NCBI RefSeq assembly: GCF_003626575.1
Contig: NZ_RBDY01000004.1
Span: 186,001-250,000 of the forward strand
DNA length: 64,000 nucleotides
Source: Streptomyces radicis
GTDB lineage: Bacteria > Actinomycetota > Actinomycetes > Streptomycetales > Streptomycetaceae
Direction of reading: 5' to 3'
Made by a program: the position numbers and the translations under genes. How positions within the stretch are numbered: position 1 is the first letter of the stretch; each line of letters starts with the position of its first letter. Of the stretch, positions 16,951-24,393 are shown one piece after another. The notes under the pieces are model-generated. The model saw only the letters and a list, made by a program, of their open reading frames with translations, made no database searches and was not told the DNA's origin.

Positions 16951-18543
16951 CTATTTCTTGGATTTCCTGGGCGGTCTCCGTAGCCCGACACGGGCTGTGA
17001 AAACTGCCTCGGCACCCCGCTGGCTTCCGACGACGCTTCGCGTCACCTCGTCGTAGGCACCCTCGGCGAGGCGAAGGAACGCCATGCGGAAGGTGCGGGG
17101 GTCGAAGCCGACGTCCAGCTCATGAGGGTCACGGCTCAACGAGCGGAACACCTCCCAGAACTCGTCCTCGGCCGCGGGCCAGTACCGCGCGGCGGCGGGT
17201 ACCGTCCACGCACTGGCATCGCTCGACGGATCGCCGACATAGCTGCCCCAGGCTCGTTTGAGCGCGCGCTCCAGGCGCCTGCCGTACTGTTCGCCGAGCT
17301 GCCGCAGACGCGCGACGGGGTTGGTGACCCGCGGCATCCGCTCCTCCACGAAGCCGAGTACCGGCGGCGTCGAGCCGTCGACAAACTGCTTGTCCTTGGC
17401 CTGGCCGTCCTGCTCGAAGCCCAGCGCACGCACCCTGAGGTCCTCGGACAACTCCACCGCCCATCGGAAGACCTCCGGGCGCCGGGCCTGGGCGGAACTC
17501 ACGGGCTCTTTGAGCAGCAGTGCGTCGAGGTCGCGCCACAGCGCGCGCCGCGAGTCCGCGGGACGCGGATAGCGGTTGCCCTGCTGGCTCACCTGCCAGA
17601 TGAGGAAGTCGTCATCCCGTGCCATACGTCCCTTGCGGTAGGCCCAGGTGATGTACGCGTCCCGCACAAGAGTGGGGCAGCCCTTGTCATCGGCGGAGCT
17701 GTCGTCGGGAACGAGGAGGAGAGCGTGCTGCGAGCGCCCGGTCAGCCGGGAGCAAGGCCCGACCGGCTCCTTGGGCGGCATCGCGGGATCGGGCAGCTCC
17801 TCCAACTCCCACGGACAGAAGTCCTCGTCGAGCTGATCGTCGCCTCGCGGAGGCAGCAGCCCGGCAAGCAGTGTCTCGAAGAGCGTCTCGCCCTCCGGGT
17901 GGTAGGAGAGAGCCCTGCGCAGCGGGCCCGCCGTGGCACTGGCCGTCTTCTCTCCTTCCACCTCCCGGGTCGAGCAGCGCCCGGATGGGCCCCAGTAGTG
18001 CCAGACGAGAAGGTTGAGGACCGCCTCGGAGACGGAGGGCAGGTCAGGGTCGGCGTCCTTGCTGTGCATGAACCAGGAGTGGTTGTTGCCGGCCGGACGC
18101 GTCACGATCAGCTTGTTGACCCCGGCCGCCTTGGCGGGGTCACACTGCTTCTCCAGCCTCTGGTCCTGCATCCAGGGACGACCGCCGCCCGGATCGAACG
18201 CGAAGAATCGATGGGCAAAACGGGTGGCGTACTCCTGGACCCCGTCGGTGGGCAAACGCCCCGCGTCCCAGACCTCCTCGCGCCGGTCGGTCCAGGCATC
18301 GACTGACCCACCCACCTGGTCAAGCCCGGTGACCCGGATCGTCAACGCGTACAGCACGCGCAGCAGCGCCGCGTGCGCCGGCGGATCGACGACGGCCAGC
18401 CCGGCGATCTCATGAGCCCGCCTCAGCGCCTCGACGAACCCGACCTGTTCGGGAAGACCGGGCGAAGGCACATTGTCCGATGCTGTTGACCAACGGACAG
18501 GAATCCAGGGCCCATAAAGTAGGCTGACGCTATTTTCCCACAT
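16951..18543 (-). CDS. cse1: Cascade large subunit Cse1 (Cas8e/CasA)
   Basis: A 530-residue PAM-recognising subunit that recruits Cas3. The N-terminus has PWIPVRW, the end of the family's zinc-associated first region, followed by the expected helical bundle at the C-terminus (RALKRAWGSYVGD). The ATG follows GTTGAGGACA. The gene is separated from cas3 by 267 bases, unlike the overlapping genes downstream, so it may have its own promoter. That gap holds a repeat-like hairpin on the opposite strand. Confidence 0.93.
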   Translation of the reverse strand: MWENSVSLLYGPWIPVRWSTASDNVPSPGLPEQVGFVEALRRAHEIAGLAVVDPPAHAALLRVLYALTIRVTGLDQVGGSVDAWTDRREEVWDAGRLPTDGVQEYATRFAHRFFAFDPGGGRPWMQDQRLEKQCDPAKAAGVNKLIVTRPAGNNHSWFMHSKDADPDLPSVSEAVLNLLVWHYWGPSGRCSTREVEGEKTASATAGPLRRALSYHPEGETLFETLLAGLLPPRGDDQLDEDFCPWELEELPDPAMPPKEPVGPCSRLTGRSQHALLLVPDDSSADDKGCPTLVRDAYITWAYRKGRMARDDDFLIWQVSQQGNRYPRPADSRRALWRDLDALLLKEPVSSAQARRPEVFRWAVELSEDLRVRALGFEQDGQAKDKQFVDGSTPPVLGFVEERMPRVTNPVARLRQLGEQYGRRLERALKRAWGSYVGDPSSDASAWTVPAAARYWPAAEDEFWEVFRSLSRDPHELDVGFDPRTFRMAFLRLAEGAYDEVTRSVVGSQRGAEAVFTARVGLRRPPRKSKK

Positions 18544-18546
18544 GCA

Positions 18547-18574
18547 TTGTCCTCAACTCGTAGACCATTATGAT
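18547..18574 (+). promoter_or_regulatory. Promoter-like pair reading toward the pseudo-repeat
   Basis: TTGTCC, 16 bases, TATGAT on the plus strand, immediately beside the cse1 start and directed away from it. A transcript starting near 18582 would run through the repeat-like element at 18645 and antisense toward the cas3 end. It is a close match to a sigma-70-type promoter, but unproven. Confidence 0.4.
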
Positions 18575-18644
18575 TCCCTGGCGCTCCTCGCGATCAAAGT
18601 GGGGGTGGCCCGCCTGCACATGATCAAATGTCGCGGGAGGCAGC

Positions 18645-18718
18645 GACCTGCCCGCGAAAGCGGGCGTGGACCGGCACCCGTGGTGTGAGCACGACGTTTT
18701 GGGGGTGCCTTTCGGCAC
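18645..18718 (+). other. Solitary CRISPR-repeat-like hairpin plus 32-base pseudo-spacer
   Basis: The 29 bases at 18645-18673 match the array 3 repeat at 22 of 29 positions, aligned without gaps. The stem is GCCCGC-GAAA-GCGGGC. The outermost stem pair differs from the repeat on both sides (C-G to G-C), a compensatory change that keeps the hairpin. The end GTGGACCG keeps the repeat's 3' flank. The next 32 bases (18674-18705) start GCACCCGTGGTGTGAGCACG; no second repeat follows. Instead a small hairpin GTGCC-TTTC-GGCAC lies at 18705-18718. The unit is on the plus strand, opposite to the cas operon. Confidence 0.55.
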
Positions 18719-18810
18719 GGGCAACCCCTGAGTGACAGTCCTCTCCTCTGGACGGATATACGCGACCGAGAGACGGGATCCCACGAGGCCTCCATTCTCA
18801 GGAAGGCGCC

Positions 18811-21735
18811 TCATATGGACTCCAAGCCCACCTCCGAGCTGCGGATCGTTCTCTCCCCTGCCCGGCCCGACCAGACTCCGTCGGTGCCCAATTGCATCGG
18901 AAGGACCACAAGGTCCCGCAGCAGAGGCTGCTTCTTCCAACCTGACGGCCGCGTGAGCACATCCCCCGCAGCCCGAACCCAGGAGCCCGGGACCGGGGTC
19001 ACGTACGTCATGAGCTGCCGCAGGGAGTCACGGGATGGCATGGACTTCCAGTCGCTCGGTGGAGGAATCGTCCCGTCGCGATCCAGGGTGAAAGGGCCCG
19101 TCGACTGCTCGTACAGACACAGCACTCTGCCGGTGTCCGCTCCCAGCCTCGTGGTCAGGAGGTCTTCCGTGACCCCGAGCTCCCTGCGGCTCAGCGCGCT
19201 GAGGTCGCCGTTCACGTCACCCGGCGCCGATACACCCACGATCTTGGCCGTGTTGGCCTCAACCAACTCCCGAGCTGTCCTTTCGATATCCATGCCTTTG
19301 AGCTCACGCCTCGCCGCCTCATCGAGGCCGTGCACGAAATCGTCGGCATAGACATCGTCGATGAGGTGCTGGACATCACGGGGAATGGCGATCTCTCCGC
19401 CCGGAAGACCTTCGAGCAGGGTCACCGTGCGAACCAGCAGGCTCGGGTCGTAGACCGCCGCCATCGAGCGCGGGATGCCCTCGGCGTTGGCGACCCCGGT
19501 TGGCGCCAAGACAACCAAGCGAGGGCGCCTCTCGTCGGCAAGCCAGGCGGGTCGACCAACTTTCCCTCGTGTATGGCGACAACCGCGCCCTGCGCGTTGC
19601 AACAGCTGAGCCAGCGGCGCCAAGTCGCTGACGACCATATCGAAGTCCAAGTCCAATGACTGCTCTACCACTTGGGTAGCCACAAGAATCGATGGCGGGC
19701 GAACCCCCTCGCTCGGAGAATCCTGCCCATCGGCCGTTTCCTTCTTGCCCGGCTTGCCATAGGCCAGCTCGCAGGCCTCGCTGATGCGCTGTCGTTCCCC
19801 GGCCGGAAACCGTGAATGCAGCAAGCGAATTCCGATGGCCCTGCTGGCCAGTTCCGGGAATGCCTCACAGAGGTCACGATAAGTACGCTGGGCTTCGCCC
19901 ACGGTGGTGCAGCACACCAGCGCGGTGCCGCCTTCAACAGCCACGGGCTCGAGCACGTCACGAAGGGCTGCTCGGCGCCCGCCATCGGCAACGGTGGATC
20001 CCGGGCCCTCAGCGACGTCCCAGGCGACCGGACGGAGATCGACTTCAAGAGTCCTCTCGCGGAGCGTCCCCGTAAGGCGAGGCTCGGTGACGAGTCCCGT
20101 TCGGGAATCCGCGTACAGCCAGCCCGGGTAGTGGGGTTCGCACTCAGGGCGGTCACGGAATCCGGCGCCACGCCGGTAGGCGGAGACCAGCGAGCCCGCG
20201 GTCCGGCCGGTGAGCGTCGCAGACAGGAGAATCACCGGCGCCTTCATCGCCCCCAGCCACTCGAGGAGCCGCACCAGGTGCTGCTGCATCCAGGGACCGT
20301 AGGCATGGGCCTCATCAAGGATGAATACCTTCTCGGAGAGCCCGAAGAGCCGTAGCGCGTTGTGGGTGAGGGGCAGCATCGCGGCCAGCGCCTGGTCGAT
20401 CGTTCCCGCGCCCAGTGACGCGAGGAGCGGACGCTTGGCCCCTCGCAGCCATCCGTCTGACTCGACCACCGTGCTGTGCGAGGAGCTGATCTCGTCCAAC
20501 TCGTCCTCAGGACCGAGGACTTCCTGATGCTCGATCGCCTTGTCGACATAGACCGGGCTGAGCCAGGCCATGGAGTGCAGAAGGGTCAGCGCTCGCTCGC
20601 CCGACAGCGCCTTCGCCGCGTAATCCCGCACACGCGGGAACATGCCGTCGGCCGTCGCCATCGTGGGAAGGGCGAAGTACAGCCCACGGGCGTCCGCCGC
20701 GCGACCCAGCACGGAGGCAGCGAACAACGCGGCCTCGGTCTTCCCGTCACCGGTGGGTGCTGTCACCAGCAGCAGCCCCGGCCCGCGCTCCTCGACCAGC
20801 GCTGGAAGCCGCTCGACGATGTCCTGCTGAAGCGGATTCGGAGCGTACGGGAAGATCGACTCGAACCGCCGGTCGGTGAATCGTGCCCGCCCCAGCCGGC
20901 TCCTGCGCACGGTCTCCTGGGCCTCGCGGGACGAACGGGCGAAGTGTGCGTCCAACTGATGTGGCTCGGCTGCCCAGTTGGCGGGTGGCATCAGCCTCTT
21001 GACGTTCGGTGTCTGACTGGCCAGCCAGTCCGCCACAACAACGAGCCCGGCGACGACGACCGCCAGCTCGGCCGGGAGACCGGACGTGGGGACGTCGTCG
21101 GCCCCCAGAACTCGCCGCACCTCGTGAAGGTGAGCACGCCGCTGCTCGGTCCATCCATCCTCGCCGAGGCCCGGCTGCAACTGACTGCCGTGGCGCAGCT
21201 CCTTCGCGCTCAGCACCCCGCCGAACCGGCCATGGTGCCCGCCCAGCAGCTGGGCCACTTGGTGAGCGACCGACTGACGACGCCGCTTGTCGTCCATGGG
21301 ATAGCCGATCTCGGCCAGTAGGTTGACGAGGACCCAGTGCGTGGCCATCTCGTGGCGGAACTCCCGCTGGCGATCAGCACCCGGGACGAACCGATAGACG
21401 GACTCACCGCTCAGCCGGGCGAAAGCACTCGGGACCTGCGCCTGGAACGGCGGAGTGATCTTGCCCAAATCGTGGAGGGCCACCCAGAACGCGGTGACGT
21501 CGCGTGCGACGTCGACCGGCAGGCCGAGGGCTCCAGCGATGCGCGCACGCATCGCGTCGCCCAACACGACGTCCCACAGCACGCGGTACACCGCCCCGGT
21601 GTCCAGAAGGTGGCACACCACGGGGTAGGGCCTGTCCAGGCCGTGCTCCTTGCCCCACATCCGGGGATCCAGTGCCGGACATCTCGGCACCGCGACTCGC
21701 TCGTCAGTCACGGCACTATCGATAGCAAGCGCCAC
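18811..21735 (-). CDS. cas3: CRISPR helicase-nuclease Cas3, HD first
   Basis: A 974-residue Cas3 that degrades DNA once recruited by Cascade. The N-terminal HD nuclease domain has FWVALHDLGK (H88, D89) and later HH (GGHHGRFGG). The SF2 helicase carries Walker A TAPTGDGKTEAAL, the DEAH box ILDEAHAYG, motif III LLSATLTG and motif VI QRAGRGCRHTRG. All key residues are present, so interference looks functional. The GTG at 21735 lies in an 11-base palindrome (CACTGACAGTG). An in-frame GTG at 21711, 6-7 bases after TATCGAT, is an alternative and could be a leaderless start. Confidence 0.95.
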   Translation of the reverse strand: MALAIDSAVTDERVAVPRCPALDPRMWGKEHGLDRPYPVVCHLLDTGAVYRVLWDVVLGDAMRARIAGALGLPVDVARDVTAFWVALHDLGKITPPFQAQVPSAFARLSGESVYRFVPGADRQREFRHEMATHWVLVNLLAEIGYPMDDKRRRQSVAHQVAQLLGGHHGRFGGVLSAKELRHGSQLQPGLGEDGWTEQRRAHLHEVRRVLGADDVPTSGLPAELAVVVAGLVVVADWLASQTPNVKRLMPPANWAAEPHQLDAHFARSSREAQETVRRSRLGRARFTDRRFESIFPYAPNPLQQDIVERLPALVEERGPGLLLVTAPTGDGKTEAALFAASVLGRAADARGLYFALPTMATADGMFPRVRDYAAKALSGERALTLLHSMAWLSPVYVDKAIEHQEVLGPEDELDEISSSHSTVVESDGWLRGAKRPLLASLGAGTIDQALAAMLPLTHNALRLFGLSEKVFILDEAHAYGPWMQQHLVRLLEWLGAMKAPVILLSATLTGRTAGSLVSAYRRGAGFRDRPECEPHYPGWLYADSRTGLVTEPRLTGTLRERTLEVDLRPVAWDVAEGPGSTVADGGRRAALRDVLEPVAVEGGTALVCCTTVGEAQRTYRDLCEAFPELASRAIGIRLLHSRFPAGERQRISEACELAYGKPGKKETADGQDSPSEGVRPPSILVATQVVEQSLDLDFDMVVSDLAPLAQLLQRAGRGCRHTRGKVGRPAWLADERRPRLVVLAPTGVANAEGIPRSMAAVYDPSLLVRTVTLLEGLPGGEIAIPRDVQHLIDDVYADDFVHGLDEAARRELKGMDIERTARELVEANTAKIVGVSAPGDVNGDLSALSRRELGVTEDLLTTRLGADTGRVLCLYEQSTGPFTLDRDGTIPPPSDWKSMPSRDSLRQLMTYVTPVPGSWVRAAGDVLTRPSGWKKQPLLRDLVVLPMQLGTDGVWSGRAGERTIRSSEVGLESI

Positions 21736-22145
21736 TGACAGTGAGTCGTCCCGTGAACTTTTCCGGCCTTGTGCGGATAAGCGATGAGGAGCAACTTCCA
21801 GCCAGATGCGAACAAATCAGGATTCCCGGTCGAGCCCAGTGGACGGTGGTCCCGCGCTTGCCGCCACCTGCGTCGAGCCTCGTCAGGGGCGTCGACGGGG
21901 CTTGCGCGGAGCGGACCCCTCGGGTCACCTTCGAGACAGATCCAAGGCGAGCGCGGCATCCACCTCAGCCGTCCGAAAACGCCACGGCTACACACCCGTT
22001 GACATATAGGCCATGCGTGCGACGCAGCTACCTTCGGCAAGGACCGCCCCGCTCACCGGCACCCTCGATCCACTGCCCCGCACGCACGCCTAGACTCCCA
22101 AGCATGACAGCTGGACCCCACCACGAGCAGCGCCGCAACAACGGC
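21736..22145. other. Intergenic region between cas3 and array 2
   Basis: No gene is convincing. It contains a perfect palindrome CACTGACAGTG over the cas3 start (21733-21743), a TTGACA at 21999-22004 and a TAGACT at 22091 with no well-spaced partner. A 21-codon frame at 22104-22169 ends in ETAKPL, the same last residues as Cas2e, because the array leader is shared. The divergent promoters of cas3 (left) and array 2 (right) should lie here. Confidence 0.4.
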
Positions 22146-22187
22146 AAAGAAACGGCAAAGCCCCTCTAACGCCGCAGGTCAGGAAGT
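22146..22187 (+). promoter_or_regulatory. Leader of array 2
   Basis: AAAGAAACGGCAAAGCCCCT, then CTAACGCCGCAGGTCAGGAA, abuts the first repeat. It shares AAACGGCAAAGCCCCTCTAA exactly with the array 1 leader at the cas2e end. Confidence 0.8.
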
Positions 22188-22582
22188 GTCCTCTCCGCGC
22201 AGGCGGAGGTGTTCCGTCGTCGGGCAGCTGGTTGTTGCTCAGCCGGTCGTCCTCTCCGCGCAGGCGGAGGTGTTCCGATGTTGAACTGGCCGCCGCGCTC
22301 GACCAGTTCGTCCTCTCCGCGCAGGCGGAGGTGTTCCGACGGCCCTTGAGCCCGACGAGCCGAGCATCGGGTCCTCTCCGCGCAGGCGGAGGTGTTCCGC
22401 TCTACCGGGTCATCGAGCCGGAGACGTGGGCGTCCTCTCCGCGCAGGCGGAGGTGTTCCGACGGGGATGCGGACGCCGAGCGCCGTCCGGTTGTCCTCTC
22501 CGCGCAGGCGGAGGTGTTCCGACCATGTGGCGCAGCACGGTGGTCGCAGGCGCGTCCTCTCCGCGCAAGCGGAGGTGTTCCG
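22188..22582 (+). CRISPR. CRISPR array 2, 7 repeats, 6 spacers
   Basis: Seven 29-base repeats start every 61 bases at 22188, 22249, 22310, 22371, 22432, 22493 and 22554. They begin GTCCTCTCCGCGCAGGCGG and end AGGTGTTCCG, with stem CTCCGC/GCGGAG. All six spacers are 32 bases, as expected for type I-E. The last repeat has one change (CAGG to CAAG), marking the leader-distal end. The array reads away from cas3. Its distal end directly abuts coding sequence of a truncated FAD monooxygenase. Confidence 0.98.
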
Positions 22583-23018
22583 GCGGAATCACCGTCGCGG
22601 TCATCGAAACGCGCACCGCGCGCGACACACGCTCCCGCGCCCTGACCGTGCACCCGCGCACCATCGAGACGTTCGCCTCCCGCGGCGTGCACCACCCCTT
22701 CCTCAGCGAGGGCATGCCGCTGTCCGGCGGGCACTTCGGCATGCTCGATTCCCGGCTGAACTTCCGCCGCCTGCCCAGCCCCCGTCGACCACGCCCGACG
22801 CCCATCAACTGACCAGCCCCTCCACCACCTCGCCCGGCCCGGCCTGCGCGTGCGCACCGGCACCCCGCGCCTGCTCCCGGCCGACTGGTCCGGCATACGC
22901 GCCGCCCTCATCCGCCCCGACGGCCACGTCGCCTGGGCAAGCGCGGACAGCCACGACACCACGCTCGTCAACGACCTCACCGCCGTCCTCGCCACCACCC
23001 ACCGGAAGCGACCCGGCG
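22583..23018 (+). pseudogene. FAD-dependent aromatic monooxygenase, two remnants
   Basis: Directly after the last repeat the sequence reads GITVAVIE, then TRSRALTVHPRTIETFASRG and SGGHFGMLDSRLNFRRLP, the part following the first FAD glycine motif in PheA/TfdB-type hydroxylases. The glycine motif itself is gone, replaced by the array. A second frame from about 22811 encodes the family's end (GLRVRTGTPRLLPADWSGIR, ALIRPDGHVAWAS, TAVLATTHRKR). Some 400 central residues are missing. The gene is dead and lost its start at the array boundary. Confidence 0.7.
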
Positions 23019-24266
23019 GCGCGTCCCCGGGTCGGGCCGTTGAGGCCGCTCGCCGAGTACCCGCGCGAAGAGCGCCTCCCGCAGCGCCACTTCACGAGGA
23101 TCGTCCCAAAGCCGGAATCCGGTGCGGTTCATCGCGTACGCGAAGCCCGTACCGGTGTCCGGGTCCGCGAAGGCGAACGAGCCGCCCAGGCCCATCGTCC
23201 CGAAGGCACGGTCCGACTCCGAGCCGAACCGGAACGCCGGGAACGGCTTGACATACCCCAGGGAGAACCGCGTCTCGACGCGCAGCACCTTGTCGAACAC
23301 TCCGTCCGTCGGCGGTGTGGCGGCGATGCGCAACGCGTCCATCGTGGCGTCGGTGAGGCCGAGGGCGGCGCCGCCGATCGCCATCTCGCCGTAGAGCTTG
23401 GCGATCGACCGCACCTGGCCGACGCCGTTGGCCGCCGGAATCTCCGCGGCCTGTACATCCGGCCGGTTGAAGTTCTCCACGGTGCCAAGCACCCGAGGAT
23501 TGCCGAACGCCCTGAAGGTCAGGCTCCGTTGGTTCGCGTATGCCCGGACGAACGACGCGGGCATCGCTCTCAGGTGCAGCATCATCTCCCAGGAGCGAAA
23601 TCCGTGGATGCGGGCGACCCGATCGCGATCGGCGTCCCTCGGCAGACCGAAGTGGAAGTCGAGGCCGAGCGGCGTCGCGATCTCGTCGGCGAAGAACCGG
23701 CCTATACGACGTTTTTCGGGGTCGATCCGGCTGATGAGCTCGCTCTCGTACCAGCCCAACGTCTGGCCGTGGTAGCCGTGCCGGGTGCCCGGCTCCCACG
23801 CCGGACGCTGCTCGGCAAGGGCCGTGGCGAGGGTGCGCGAACCGGTCAGGTCGCCGAGCTCGAGTGGCCGGTCGATCGCCGCAAGCCCGGCCTGATGGGC
23901 GAGCAACTGGCGGACGGTGACATCGCCCTTGCCCGCGGCGGCGAACTCGGGCCAGTAGGTCGCCACCCGCTCGTCGTGGTCGAGCAGGCCACGGGCGTGC
24001 AACACCGCGAGCGCCACTGCCGCGACACCCTTGGACGTGGAGAAGACCGGCACCATCGTTTCCGCCTCCCAGGGGAGACGGTCGCGGCCGTCCCGGTATC
24101 CGCCCCAGAGGTCCACGACCTTCCGCCCGCCGTGGTAGACGACGCAGGCGGCGCCGATCTCATCGCGAGCGGCGAAGTTCTCGCGAAAGGCGTCGGCCAC
24201 CGCGCCATAGCCTTCGTCCACGTCACCGCGAACCATGTGGGCCGGTACATCGAGCTTGAGGACCAC
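22977..24266 (-). CDS. Serine hydrolase, class C beta-lactamase fold
   Basis: A 429-residue member of the beta-lactamase/EstB/penicillin-binding-protein-like family (COG1680). The catalytic Ser-x-x-Lys is FSTSKGVA, the Tyr motif is RHGYHGQTLGW, and the third-strand motif is in GTMGLGGSF. These proteins act as esterases, peptidases or amidases rather than true beta-lactamases. No signal peptide is seen, so it is probably cytosolic. The GTG (24266) follows GGAGGG at 6 bases. The last about 25 residues read through the end of the convergent monooxygenase remnant, so its natural C-terminus may have been altered. Confidence 0.85.
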   Translation of the reverse strand: MVLKLDVPAHMVRGDVDEGYGAVADAFRENFAARDEIGAACVVYHGGRKVVDLWGGYRDGRDRLPWEAETMVPVFSTSKGVAAVALAVLHARGLLDHDERVATYWPEFAAAGKGDVTVRQLLAHQAGLAAIDRPLELGDLTGSRTLATALAEQRPAWEPGTRHGYHGQTLGWYESELISRIDPEKRRIGRFFADEIATPLGLDFHFGLPRDADRDRVARIHGFRSWEMMLHLRAMPASFVRAYANQRSLTFRAFGNPRVLGTVENFNRPDVQAAEIPAANGVGQVRSIAKLYGEMAIGGAALGLTDATMDALRIAATPPTDGVFDKVLRVETRFSLGYVKPFPAFRFGSESDRAFGTMGLGGSFAFADPDTGTGFAYAMNRTGFRLWDDPREVALREALFARVLGERPQRPDPGTRRRVASGGWWRGRR

Positions 24267-24393
24267 TGCTTTCCCTCCATTTCGAGCGGCTTCTCCGCAG
24301 GCCGGACGAGGCACGCGAGCAAGGCCGGTGACGGCCGCGAGGAGGCGAACGCGCCCGCGCTCGTGGCGCCGGGGCCAGGGATGACCGGCGACT

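Noticed and set aside
21999..22096. TTGACA (21999) and TAGACT (22091) as the array 2 promoter
   Set aside because: They are 86 bases apart and neither has a well-spaced partner; the array promoter was left unassigned.
22104..22169. A 21-codon frame before array 2 ending ETAKPL like Cas2e
   Set aside because: The shared ending comes from leader conservation; the upstream codons do not resemble Cas2e, so no peptide is claimed.
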